A stretch of DNA of 64,000 nt from Psettodes erumei (Eukaryota; Chordata; Actinopteri; Pleuronectiformes; Psettodidae). Of the stretch, positions 36,113 through 49,718 are shown piece by piece; within the stretch, counting starts at the first letter, position 1; each line of letters opens with the position of its first letter. The notes beneath the pieces were generated by a model that saw only the letters and a program-made list of their open reading frames with translations, ran no database searches and was not told the origin of the DNA. Where the stretch lies: NCBI GenBank assembly GCA_016785225.1, contig JAFBJZ010000107.1, forward strand, positions 3,224,001 through 3,288,000, in the 5' to 3' direction. The position numbers were made by a program, and so were the translations under genes.

Positions 36113-36744
36113 ATCCTGTGTTTGCGGCTTTGCTGTGATCGACCCTGCAGAAAGACTTACAGAGGTTCCATACAAACCCACTGCAGGCTCTCATTTCAAA
36201 AAGGCCCGGAGAGGTCGAGAGACGACGTGTCAACAGGACGATTTGAATATTATTTGTCTTTGCAGTTTCTTTATATGAGTCGTGCGAAGTTTGATAATGA
36301 AAATCCCGTAGAGACTAAACCACTATGCACTTTACAGACTGCGTTGCCAAAATGTCAATTTTAACACCACATTTCATATTTAACTCTCAATCTTTATTTT
36401 TCATTGGATCAGTGAAGCAAATTTGCAATATACGGTTTTATCTGTTGTCGGGATGTTTTTATGTATTTTTCTTTTTCATCTGCAATCGCGTTTCTCACCT
36501 CTCCCAAAATATGGCCGTTTCCTTTTACTAAATCATGCCTAAGCGGAGATAACAACAAAATAGCTGAATCGTTCACTCTCTTTCTAAGAAATTTCTGAAT
36601 TTAACAGCTATTATGAACAACTTGTTGCTGTTATAGAAACTTTACAGTGCCCTTGCCTTGTGTTTTAAGCCTGCGCAGTTAAAAAAAAAAAAGCCATTAT
36701 CGGGCCTTTAATACGCGATGGCCTGTCAGGACGTCAGATAAGCG

Positions 36745-36862
<118 letters not shown>

Positions 36863-39800
36863 ACACTATACGCTGCCTCACTGCTGCTCCAGCGCCGCTC
36901 GACACGTATTTATACCCACTAATGACCAGTTACGTATTCTCTCAAGTATCAGACTCCTCACCCTCTGTGAGCAGGGACACCTGACATATATACTGTATAT
37001 AATCCCACAATCATCTGGGCGTGGAAATCTCAGGTGTTTGCTCGAGACAAAGAAAAAGCCGATGCAAGCAGGTGGGATCGTTAGGGTGGTGTCTGGGTAA
37101 ATCAGGGTAGAAGAGAAGGTTATGGCAAAATTCACTGTTTAATTCGCTATTTTTTTCCTCGTTTGCAACATTCTGCAAAGAGTGAAGGGTAGAGTAGCAG
37201 CGGTACGTGTATCGTTGCAGGCGCCCAGGACGCGCGGAGCAGACCCAGATTTTGGGGGCATCCCTGCGTTACATAACAGCGGGCTGAGCTGCACCGACAG
37301 ACATCGCTGACGTGCTCTGTTCAACGCTTTCATTTCACAACGGCCTGCTCTTTGGAACCGTACTCGCTTTGGCTCTTGTGCAAACCATCACAACTTGTTG
37401 TGGGTCAAAAGCCACAGTTTGATTTGTTTGTTCATCAGACATCTTCACACGCAGACCCACACAGCACTCGTCCCAAATCGTAAAATCCCTTTTGTGCAAC
37501 CGTTTGACTCCTGGGCGCAAGGACGAATAATCAGATTTAATTATGATTATCTGAGGTTTTGGGCCCTTTGTATTTTTGCCTAGAAAGGGGACGGGAGGGG
37601 GGCGCAGGCTGTGCCATTAACCCTTTGATGCTAGCCGCGTGCATTCAGTCGACTCTGCCAGCAATTTGATTTAAAGGTCATTCTCTCCTATCGATCCGGT
37701 TTGGCGAGGGGGCGACGGAGTAGCGTAGGAATTGATCATCTAAAATAGAAGAGACGGTATTCGAGACTGTACAGAGTCCGGACCTCCACTGCATTTCTAA
37801 TTGCTAGGTGCCCCCCCCCCCCCCGTGAATTAGAACATGCACATGTGGGAAAAAAAATAGGAAAGGATGCGGGGTATACTGTGCAGGCGACGTACTGATC
37901 TGCTTGCTATCAAAATTACATTACATGGAATAATACGGTCGTCATGGCCAGACGCAGCACGTGCAGGACGGTGCAGTGTGGGCGAGATGTAAAATGAGCG
38001 AAAAGAGGTTAAACGACTGTGAACTTTAAGTCGCCTCACGCTGCTAATCCGGCTCTATCACAGAACTAGATGGGCGCTATAGGAAAGCGCGCAGATGTTA
38101 AAGTCAGCGTTTCACTGTTTTGACCTGCGCATGCGGCGAGGTGCGCAACAAGCCAGCGTGAGCGCGTGCGTCCATTAGTCATTCTGTTGTGCGTTATGAG
38201 GGGTGAGCTGTTAATGGGAGAAATGGTGTTGCATGGCGGAGATGGGGGGGGGGCTGCGGGGGAGGGGGAGGGGGGTGCATGGCTTCATGGCGCAGCCCCA
38301 GAGATGGAAAGGAGAGGCCGGGGAATGGAAATCAATATAGATTCAGGGCTCGCCAGATCGGCCTTAACAATGTGGCGCAGACGCACTCTACATCCCGATC
38401 ACATACACGCAGGAGAGAAGGAGGCGACATGTATGGAGGCTGTAGCTGGTGCTATGATATTGTTGTGCTCCGCAGCCACGCAGGATGGGAAGCTGTGGCC
38501 CCTAAAGTTGCACACAGTCGTCCAAATACACCACAATCAATAATATTTAACTTGTATGTTCCTTATGAATATTAAATTAAGCACACAACATGGAGATGCA
38601 TGCTCATCTGCATTAATTGCGTTTAGCCTATACCACCAGCTTCTTTATCCAGGACTGCAGATAATGATGCAAGGCGCGAGATGTCATTTCATCTGGCATG
38701 AGCTACACTGAAGCCGGGATTTAAGCAAAATAGCCTCGAGGTATAACCTCAAGAAAATGACTGTTGCTCTCCCACCAGAGGATTTCAAAGGCGATGCTTG
38801 TACATGCGTGTCTCGGTACTTACAGCACACGTTGCTGTGCTTAACGAACAACGAGGCTCCGAAACCGCAGCTGCACTGTTTACTCCCCTATCTTCCCCTC
38901 ACACATCAATTATTAAAGTACCAATCGATTATTTCGCAGGCTAACATCAAGCCATCTCTTCGTGAACAAAAAAAATCCAGTTTTAAATTATCCTGCATCA
39001 ATCACATCTTAATGCCCTATCAAATTAAACCAATTATCCAGGCTCAAATGACAAGAAAAAAGCTTTTTTTTTTTTTGCTTTGGGATATGTTGGTGAGCAT
39101 CCAAAAATAAAGACGACCCCCCAGTTTGTAGCCTATTCTGTATCTCCCAAAACAAACAAACAAGCACAAAAAAACCCAGACTTGTGATTTAAATGGAAAC
39201 CCCCGGTTGGCTTCGTGCTGGACTAGAAAATAGGATGCAGGGTGGTGTGATTGACACGATTGTGGATTGTAATATTGATCGATGGGTGGGTGCGGTTGGA
39301 TGAAATAATGGTGTTTAGGGTCTACAAAAATGCTATTAACTATGTATTGGTAAAACTCCAGTTCACCACCTTCCACCACCAAGATCCTGCGCGTCAATGT
39401 GGATGGGCGAATAATTCAGCACTCTGGACAGTGCCTTAAAATAAGAACACTGGCCTGCTGGGGAAAAAAAACCCTATATGCTTCTTTATACTAATGCTTT
39501 CCAGAGGGAAACAAAAAGCTGTCACCATATTGTTTTTTCCCCTTCCCAAACAAAATAAATGTATTTCATTTGCAGAAAAGTAATCATCTGTAACTCCCTT
39601 CTTCTAAAATATACAACTTTTATCAGTTTGAGGTACCCAATAAGATAAAGACCAGCATTTATCTAAAAACGTATTAACCTCAACCCTGGGGTGGGTAAAC
39701 TGGTCAGCCCAGTGAAAACTACATTGAGGCCACCGAAGAAAATTATGGGGGGGCTCTGCAGAGGGGAAAGGATGCAGGTGGGGGTGAGTATTGCTCCGGG

Positions 39801-42800
39801 ATTAGGCCTGTGTAAACTGCGTGTAGTCCATTGAAACATGAATAGAGGCCTCCCACCCTCATTCTCAACAATGTTTTTCCTCCGTGTCCTGTGGGTCTTG
39901 ACCTGCACACCCTGGCACGTGCCCCGGCCATTCAAATGGTAATGAACCAACTGCGCTTTTTTTGTTGAGAGAGAGGGATCTTGGCATGCCATGGCACCTT
40001 ATCACTGTCACAGGGAAATAATGGCTCGGATTTGCTACCAATGTGAGAAATGGGATTGCTGCCGAGGAATCCAACGCGCCATTTATGGGATTATTTATTC
40101 ATTTATTTTGTGGGGGAGGGGGGTGAAAATACAAATTTTATCCAGCATCTGCCTGCAGTGACCATATGACCCAAACCCCATTGGGCAAATGAGTAAGAGT
40201 GCATTAATGGAATATGATTACAGAAAAAGAAAATGTGTGCAGTATCTTTTTTTTTTCTTTCTTTCCTTCCTTCTTTCTCTCTTCTTTTATAACAGCTGTT
40301 CTCTTTCCCCTTTCCCCCCTCCCCCTCTGCTCCGGGGGAGAGACCAATGGGAGAGAGTGCTGAGGCGGGATAATTGATAGATGCACTGGCTATCCTTATC
40401 GATCAGGGCCGTATTGACCCGACCAAATACATTGAGATGGAGTGTGGAATTCAACACAGATGCAAAGACGAATTGTTTTCATCGTTAATGCGATCTTTAA
40501 ATGCCTTCCAAACCTCACTTTGCCCGTATCTTTCTTACTCGTGCGGCTTTACAATGAAGCTACCTGTTTATTTGATATTGTAGTCGGCTGACGGTCGTGC
40601 TTCAAGATGCTTGGAATATGCATTAAAATACACTCCCTGTTAGCTTGGCCTTGGTGTTATGCCCCTGCATATGAAGAACACAATAGGTGGGAAAGCAAGT
40701 GGGGCTTTGCCCTCGTTGCATTAGGAGATGTTGAGCGTGAAGGACACCCCCCGCCCCCCAAACAGGCCCATCTCTGCTCTGTTTTTCGTTTCAGGGGTGG
40801 ACTGTCGTGCGCGTGTGTGCGTGCGTGTGTGCGCAGACACTGGCATTTTCGCATTAGCTAAGCAGGGCAGCTGCATTGATTTGTGTGACTGTGATGAATT
40901 TGGAATAGTAATTTGAATTTATTGATTGATGTGGCCGAGCGAGTATGGCCCAGCCTCAGTTTCAGCATCACAACCCCCACCATCCCCCTCCTCAGACTCC
41001 TGCTCTCAGCCCACATGCGGACCGAGGATAATGGTGATTTTAAATACAATAAGTAAAATGTTGTTCCGTGTCTTTACATAAACGTCATTTGTCATTTAGC
41101 CCAGCTGGATTTTTCTCTATTTTTTCCTGTTGAGATGGTAGAATAATACACAAAAGACAATGTACGCTCGAAACATGCTGTTTCAACAAGGAAAAATAAG
41201 CACATATAGCAAACATGTTAGATGAAAAGAATTTTGAAATAAGACGATTATATCACTCATCGCCACTGGATCAAATTTAGATAATTGTTTAACCCCAATT
41301 TCCATTTTACAACAACATAGAGAAGACGTGAACGCACCCACATAAACACACAAACACCCCTACAGGCTGTCCTGGGCCTGACCACATTAAAATATGCAAT
41401 AGGTGTGCACCGCACAGGACTGTGCCACTCTACCGTCAGTTCAAATGGGGGTGGTGGTGGGGGGTGGAGTGGTTTATCCTGATGCCGGGTGTGGAAGATA
41501 TAAAACCCCACAGCCCAATTAGCTTTAACAGCAGTGGCACTTAAAGAGACAATTGTGGAGTGTTTAAATCTTTATTTACCAGAACCCCACTAAATGCGCA
41601 AAGGAACAATTTACATGCCATTAAGTGCTTTTCAATAGGGCATTGACTGGAACTAAAATATGCCACTATATCTGCTTAATTGAACTGTTCGCTGAAATAC
41701 GACACAGAAGAGCTGATTGACGTTTGGAAGCGCAGCACGTCCACAAAAGGGCCTTTACACAAACATCGATGAGAGGGGACCGCTCACTCACATCTCTGTT
41801 TTAACCCCGTTGCGACGTATCTCCTTTTCATTTACGTTCTGTTAAGCAGGTCGCGAGTGTTAAAGGGTTTAAATGGGCCGTTGGTGTGAGGTTCAAATCT
41901 CAGCGTTTAAGTGGGATAATCTGTGAGCAGTAAAAATCAGAAGGATGGGTCAAAGGAACTGACCACTCAGAAAGCTAAAACGGACAGATAGTGAGGGTTT
42001 GTGTCACATTTTTTCTCTTACTGCACTGAGGGGATGTCCAACCCACTCTTTTCTGTTATTAAGTCCCAATTAGCCCATACATAGAAACCATAATAAGCAG
42101 GAGTTCTCTACACAGTATCGGCAAAGAATAGGCCATAAACCAACTTTGGAGACAACAGAGGCCAGAGAAAGACGCATCTGTTTGCGTCTCTTGTCTTTCA
42201 GATCCAAATCGATCATTTATTAGTACGCTACTCTGAAAGGGGACCCCTGGACCTGAAATATCGATCAATTGGAGGTCATGCTCTACCGACTCTTTGGCCA
42301 GGCCTCAGACGGTCCTCGTTTGCGACGACGCGCTTATTTGACAGGGGAAGTGCCAAAGCATTATATCAAGTTTGTTTGATACAAAGTAACACAGGGTATC
42401 TCGACCGTAGTTATCTCAAAGTCTAGATTTGTTTTGCTTTTAGGGTAACAAAATGCAATCAATTTTGGTCACATCCAGCTTTGATTTCCTTTGTTCGGTT
42501 TCTTTCTCAGGGTGTTTTGTTGGTGTGTGAGCGAGAGGAGGAGAGAGAAACAGGCAGGGGGTGTGTGTGTGTGTATATCCGTGCGTAAAAGCGCTCTACT
42601 ATGTGCGTAAAACAAATGTCTGTGCAGACTGCATTTGCAACCGTTCTGCACTTGAGAGCTGCGACCGCTCTTTTGTTTATATCACATCCAGTGTTACACA
42701 GCGTCTGTTTATACTATCATGGATTGTGGCATCAATCAAAATATAGATTTCCCCCACCATTTAACACCCCAACTGTCATGATGAAGTTTTACTCGATACA

Positions 42801-42914
42801 ATCGACTAATAACTTCTAGTAATGTCTGTTTGAGCAGGTATTGACAGTCTCGCCACACTGACTTCGAATTGATCCCTCCACATCACTCAGGTTGGGAGCT
42901 GTCTCCTCACTCAC

Positions 42915-43953
42915 CTGCAAGCCTGAGCGCTGACATCCGCTGGAACTCGGGCTCCTGGAGCCACTTCCACATCCTTCTGAACGTCTCCCGGCCAGACTTG
43001 AGTTTACTCCACGGTTTAGGGTTCCGCAGCAGGTCAGACAGAGTTCCCTGGGACCGGCACAAGATCCTCTGAGCAAAGATGGCCTGGGGGATGCTGTAGC
43101 GCTTGAGCTCTGCCGTTATTCGCTGTGCCACCTCCTTGGTGTTTATCTCCTCCACCTGCCCTGACCCAGCTCCCTGCCCGCCTCCTACCACCGTCTGCCT
43201 GTCCCGTTCTGACAGCATGGACCCGTTTGCCTGAGAGTGCGGATGGCTGTGATGGTGTATGCCGTTCAAGGATGTCATGAGCCCGGCTCCATGGCCCCCG
43301 AGACCCCGGGCCAGGTGCTCCTCGCCCCGGGACAGCATGGCTGCGTGGGAGTCGAAGCCCCCCGAGGATAGCATCTTGTCGTTGGAGAGGTGAGCTCCAG
43401 GACCATAGGCGCCGAGAGTCTGCTGGGAGCTGTGCAAAGACCCGAGACCATTAGACAGAGGAGACAGGGGCTGTCCCATGCCGGACATGTCTTTGGGGTA
43501 GTGGCCATAGAGGTTACTCATGGAGGCGAGGCTTCGGTCGTCCCTCATCAGAGTAAATCTGCCGCTGACGTCCCCGGCTGCGAGTCGCTGGTGCGCCGGA
43601 AGATGGTGAGCATGTGGGTGTGGATGGTGAAATTTCTCCGAGACGGTGGAGATGGGGGGAAGGTGCTGCAGCGGCGTCAGTGTGGTGTAGGTGCTGCTCA
43701 GGCTCATCCCGGAGTCGCACGACATGGTCATCGCCGGATGCAGGGGGCCAGACAAAGCGTGGTCTGTGCGGTAGTCCCCTGCTCCCTCCAGTATCGAGGC
43801 CATGCTGGACACCATGGCTGACCGTCCGTGCGACACCAAGTTCCGATGCGACGCCGACGACTGGCGCGCATGTGGGGAGTTCATTAAATCGCTCGTTTGA
43901 TGGGAGTGAGATACACCGTGCAGATTTCCAATGTTTTCCATTGTAAGCTCCAT
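42915..43953 (-). CDS. onecut3: ONECUT-family transcription factor exon 1: N-terminus and CUT domain
   Basis: ONECUT proteins bind DNA through one CUT domain plus a divergent homeodomain and control neural, pancreatic and hepatic genes. This exon encodes residues 1-346 plus one base. The start is the ATG at 43953-43951 (MELTMENIGNLHG), which has a strong context (A at -3, G at +4); the open frame extends 12 codons further up but only from a GTG. Landmarks: 'SAMVSSMASIL', 'TYTTLTPLQHLPPIST', a His-rich stretch, 'FTLMRDDRSLASM', then the CUT domain at about 268-346 (EEINTKEVAQRITAELKRYS onward, ending SALRLA). The MEL start, 'LTPLQHLPP' and 'AQRILCRSQG' favour ONECUT3 over ONECUT1/2 (AQRVLCRSQG), although part of the middle resembles ONECUT2. 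The donor is GCAG|GTGAGT at 42915/42914. Whether this is the a or b teleost copy cannot be told. Confidence 0.95.
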
Positions 43954-44420
43954 TGTTGAATGGATCTTTATTTCCACCCCTCTCGCCACTCTCGCTCTCT
44001 CCCTCGCTTCTCTCTCTCTCTCTCTCTCTCTCCCTCCCTCCCTCCCTCACACCGTCGCTCTATCTCACACTCCTTTCCAATAAATTTTGAACGATTTCAA
44101 AGCCGAGCCATTGATTGTAGTTGCCTCTCTGCAGTCAATCCAGCATGGTTTTAAAAGATCGTGTCCCGGCCGCCACACAAACTGCGTCGCAAACCTCTGC
44201 TGAGTGCGTGAAGGTGTCTGCGCCTGCCTGGATTTCTCTCGCTGGAGAGCACCTTCTACTATACCCCAAGCGTCGCTCTGCTCTCTGTGTGTATAGTGAC
44301 GCGCTCGCGCTCAAGTCAGGATGAGATCGAGCCTGTGCGCATGTGCGCGCCCCCGTGGTGTATCCTCGCACTCGCGCCCTCTGTCTGGGGCCGATCTGAC
44401 GTCACTGGCCCGCATGTCAT
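43954..44420 (-). promoter_or_regulatory. onecut3: onecut3 5' UTR and probable promoter region
   Basis: The sequence upstream of the onecut3 ATG contains a CT-rich tract (about 44009-44048, GA-rich in the mRNA sense), a CpG-rich stretch at about 44165-44400, and a perfect CRE palindrome TGACGTCA at 44397-44404. An ATTGATT motif (44110-44116), the ONECUT core, lies in the presumed 5' UTR. No clear TATA box fixes the start, so the boundary between 5' UTR and promoter is a guess. Confidence 0.5.
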
Positions 44421-45730
44421 GGGTTGTTCACGTTGCAAACTGAACCTCAAATTCCTGAAAAAGATTACATTAGACACGTGTTAAGATAAAGACAGAAGCG
44501 CAATCCTCTGCAGCGTGTGCAACATTTACTTTAAGATAGTTAAGAAGGACTCGCTCCCTGTTTTCTTTGAGAAAACCGTTTGACACGGCGCCAGCAGCGC
44601 ATGTGATGTCTCTCTAGAAGGTTAAATATTAATAGACATGTGTCAGTGTAATAAGAAAAACACAATTTATCTTAAAGAGGAGATCACAGCTGTTTGTTTG
44701 TTTTCGATCTTCATGAAATTGCAATTGCACAATTTCCTGATAACTGCTGAAATAACTACTGAAGGTGTAGCCCACAAGAAAACAGTCTGTTCCTTAGCAG
44801 TTTAAAACATGATAAATGGCGACGAAGGCGACCTTTGGTACGTTTAACCGGCAAAAAGACCCAGATTACCAATGATATTATATCTGCGTTGCTCTTTCTC
44901 GAAATCTGTACCCAGTATCCCGTGTCTGGTAGGTAAGCTTTCGCTCAGCATTTTCTCAAAACAAATTTTTGCACCCTCAGAAAACATAGACTTTCATTTC
45001 ATCATAGCCTGTAGGCTTTGACCCTTCTATTGCACCTCGGATCAGGGCTAAGAAAATCAAACTCTTAAACCAACATCAACTCGTACATAGCGTTTCATGC
45101 CTTACAAACTTCTGCATGAAACTTGCTGCCAGCTGACGTCAATTCAGGTCAGCAATCCATCAATGTCAGAGTATGTATGGATCAGGAGATGCATTGATAG
45201 GTTGGCGCCTATAGCAGCACTTTGAGATCGAGGGACTGGATTTCATAAAAGGGCTAACGAATAAGTCAGGCGTTTTTTGCTGAAATTGAAGAGTATAATG
45301 CTTCAGTAAAGTTGTCAGAATGTCCTCCATGACATAGAGCCAATATTCCAAAATTCAGTTTGGTAAAATGAATAAGACTACAGTGTACATATATGGGTTT
45401 AGTGGACTGGTACCTTCTGATGATGCTGTGAATTTGCATTATATTTTGAGGTCGTAATGTTATTTTGTCTATTTGCGACGATTTGGGTTAACAGCAATGT
45501 GACTCGGTCGAAACAAAATCTGATTAGAAGATTCACAAAATGTAGCCTTTGTGACGGGATTACATTGTGTTGCTGTACGTAATTGTGGTTTCGAGTGCGG
45601 AGTGTGTGCGGTTGTCCTATAGGGTGACAGGTTCTGAGACAAGTGACACATTTTACAAAACTGTAAAAATCAAATCAACATCACATCGTGTTCTCGACAT
45701 GTTCGTACACACTGGAGCGTATGAGTGTGA

Positions 45731-45733
<3 letters not shown>

Positions 45734-45806
<73 letters not shown>
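45734..45806. repeat. TG microsatellite
   Basis: (GT)n of about 73 bases, about 1.8 kb upstream of the onecut3 start codon. Confidence 0.95.
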
Positions 45807-45807
<1 letters not shown>

Positions 45808-47845
45808 CGCATGCTGTCAATCATAGCTACATAGCTGTCCTCTGCAGGCCCTCAGTTCCTCTGCAAACTATGTGAACACTGTTACCAAGTGTGGAGCCCT
45901 GGCATTTACACCGATGTTATGTAAAATGAGGCCATTAGGATTTCGACCCTGAGCTGGGGAAAAAATAGTCTAACAATCCAGGAAGTAGCATCACTAATCA
46001 TTTGCAAATTGCATAAAATAATTTCCCTGACCAGTGTTTACCAACAGCAAGGTCGCTGCCATCCATAACTCCACTGATAAATTGTGATATCAGTAGCCTT
46101 GGCACACACCTCCTCTCCCCAAAATAATGACCCTAAAAACTGTGTCTTTGCTGATTGCCAACGAGGGATGGTGGCTTTTGGCTTGTGCCATCAGGAGAAC
46201 AGCAGTGTCCGCTTGGGTTAATGTCCCTGTATTGATCCCAGCAACCACTGCTATCGAAAATGAATTACCGAAGCCCGCACAGCAGCGAATCCGTCATCTG
46301 TGCTCAGCCAGCCGGCCAGAGCAGCTTATTGGTCGCGGTGGTGATGGATGTTAACTTTCATTGCTGGCTCCTTGCTCCTAATTCACCAGGGTTTACAACC
46401 CAAGACAACGAACTGAAAAGTTTTATACTTTCACCAAGAACTTGTACAACTTGTGTAACTTTCATCTCAGAACCCCCCTGTTTGTCCACCTTTCCACTAC
46501 AACAGGCGAGGCCATGTTAACTCTATGCAGATTAACAAACTGCAGGGTCAACATGGCGCTGATCAGTGTACTTTCCCCATTTTCAGTCAATGTTGATTTC
46601 TTCTGTTTAATGCAGCTTGGCGAAATCGTAAGCCAAAATAAAACTGAATGCAAAGTAAACCCAGCCACCACCACCACCACACCCCAAAAAATCCATGTAT
46701 CCGCCTAGAGCTCAGTTTTAATTTGTATTTTAATGTACTGTTTTCGAATACTTAAATAAGCATATCCTATGGCAAATACAATATGAAATATTAACTGTGT
46801 CGATATCTGCGGTGTGACTGGGGCGATGCCGCAGAGACCCGGTGATTTATTTCATATTAATAACAGCGGGTGAGGTGGTGGCCTCGTTGGCATCGACTTA
46901 ACACACACACACACACACACACACACTGCAGTCATTTTGGGTCAGTGTTTTAATTTAGGCTATTACGTTGATGACAGCCCCCCCCCTTTACCCTAATAGT
47001 TATAATATTATGTTTTTAACATAATAATAATTTGGTAGAAGCGTACAGTTTTTAAAAAGTCGCTACAGCTGAGCAGTGAAGTCTTTTATGAGGCCCGAAG
47101 CGGTTTGTTTTTATCTTTAAGCACTGCTGTCGTTTACTGATCAACTAATCAATGCTGAACCCGGAGTTGCGCTCGATGCATTTCTGAAGGATCGATAGTG
47201 CCAAAAATGCATTCTGCTAAAATGGATATAGTTATAGCTCTGTCCTGTTATGTGCTTGACCTGTCTCAGCAAGCAGATTCACTACAGGAAATGACCGTAT
47301 GGCCGAGAAGTACAACATGCAGCTTTTCATTTGGCATCGTGCTGTAGTCTACACTGCATTTGATGTATATTTCTTTATCCTGCAATTTTTAACATTATTA
47401 TTATCATTATTATTTTTCTTTATATTATTACTGAACATATCTTATTTTAAAATAAGTAATAGACGAATAGACTATAAAACTATTTCTGTCCTTCATTATA
47501 TTACAAAGCAACATAATCCTATATAGGAAGCATATTTCCTCAAAACTTTATTTTTATTTCTCTTTATTTATAATAAACATGGTGCGTTAATGAGAGGCAT
47601 TTCTATCGGGCCAACTCTCCCTGAAGCTTGTCTGTTTCCTCGGAATCACTCGAGAGACAGACTAATCTTTTCATGACTTCTTGAATGACTCCGTGGCTGA
47701 TGTATCACGCTTAATGTATTCTAAAGTATATTTACTTGAATCTGGCTATTGGCAAAAGTTAAGTAGCAGTGTTTAGTAATGTCGCATTGATCAGGCCTCT
47801 GAGCAAGTCAGCGGGACGGGGTTGCTGCTGCTGCTCTCATCCCAA

Positions 47846-47846
<1 letters not shown>

Positions 47847-47881
<35 letters not shown>
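47847..47881. repeat. CA microsatellite
   Basis: (CA)n of about 35 bases, about 70 bases before a much longer TG tract of opposite sense. Confidence 0.95.
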
Positions 47882-47883
<2 letters not shown>

Positions 47884-47948
47884 TGATGTGGCCTTGTTTG
47901 GAGAAATATACTCTACAACATCTGCCTTGTTTGCCTATGGCTCTATTT

Positions 47949-48095
<147 letters not shown>

Positions 48096-49677
48096 GAGAG
48101 ACAAGATGCCCATCAGACTGTAGAAATATGTTATTTTACTGAATGGGAAAATTTCTCCGTTTGTTTTTCTCATTCTATATTTTTTCATTCAAGTTAATTG
48201 TTTTTTTAATGTCGCTAGACCTTTAACTTATGGCATTCCCTTTAAACATTTTCTGCAAAGTTTCAATAGATTACAGGCCAAATCAATGTCACCCTGCATT
48301 TTGAATGTTACACGTTTGTTCTGTTAAATCTTTAAACGGCAGCCCACTGTTAAAACGGTTTGTTTCTCAGTCAGAGCTCTGCAGCCAAATTTAAAAGGCC
48401 TAAATATTGAGAGGGTAAAAGAACATTGAATCGCCGTGTTTGTAAAGCGTTTGCCTGCAGTTTGTTAAGGAATTAGTGTGTTGCCATAGATTATTATTTT
48501 GGTACATTTGCATTTGAAAGCGCCTCGCAATAGAGGACCGTAGTGATCAATAGCCCTGGTGCCTTATCGATCTATCCGCAGTCTGATCGATTGGCAGAAA
48601 GAATTGGACGCACATCTCCCCTCTGCTATTGGTTTCGCTCGAAATGAAAGTGAACTTATTTAGAAATAGACACTTAAATACAGCAAGCCATGAGTGCGGA
48701 TCGGCTCTAAAAATATTTAGGATAACAGGTGCCAAAGCAGGTCTGGCATGCCCTCCAGAAGACTAATCAATAATCAATACGGTAAGATATTTCCTGGTAT
48801 ACTTTGTAAAATCTAAATTAAAATAAGATGTATATTATATAGAATATTCTGTGAGGGAAGACTTCCAAACGTGTGTATATTTTTGAGTGAAAAACAGAGA
48901 TAAAAAAAGAGATGTGTTACAGCTTTTATTGTGCTCGTTTACTATTTTTTCCCTATATTCCTATTTATATTATTTCATGTATATGTGTCGCTCATAAAGC
49001 TGTTGGGGTTTATATTTTTGCCATTTGACCAATATGTCAAAGTACAAATGTGCTAAAACAAAGTTCTTTGTGTGATGAAAAGAAACGCAATTTGAAACAA
49101 TAACAATTTCAATATATATATTGTTATCAGTGTCATAGAAGCGCTACAGATTTATTTTAACTCTGACAAGCTGTTACCGAAATAACCATCATTCAGGTGC
49201 GTTCACGTGATGTCACTGCAATCAATAGGGCTACTAATCACAAACACATTCAATAGACTATTGATCCAATCGGGCTGGATTACTAAATGTTATACGGATT
49301 AACTTTGCTTTTTGTGTTTCTCTCGGACACCTCCAACTTAAGATGCCAAAGCCTCGAAGTGCAAATGAGACGGCTGGATATTTGTTGTGTTGTCAACAAA
49401 AAAGACAAGAGAATAGGACTCGGGAATAAGGCCTCCAAACACCTCCCTGGTGTTGCGTTATCAATTGTTATGCGTTTTAATGCACTTTGCACCTGCAGGG
49501 TTAAGATAAGATGTAGGCTAACCACAGTTTTTATTTATTTATATAATTATTTATTTATTACCAGTTATATATGAAATATATATAATATTTAAATGAACAT
49601 TTCTCTACCTTATTTATTATTTATATACTAACTACTATGTATCTACTAACATAAAATGTTTCAATCATATTTCATTT

Positions 49678-49679
<2 letters not shown>

Positions 49680-49716
<37 letters not shown>
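49680..49716. repeat. TG microsatellite
   Basis: (TG)n of about 37 bases within a very AT-rich stretch (49.5-49.7 kb). Confidence 0.95.

Positions 49717-49718
<2 letters not shown>

Noticed and set aside
43390..43821. Open frames of about 110-180 codons antisense to or overlapping onecut3 exon 1
   Set aside because: They are shadows of the GC-rich ONECUT exon and match no known protein.
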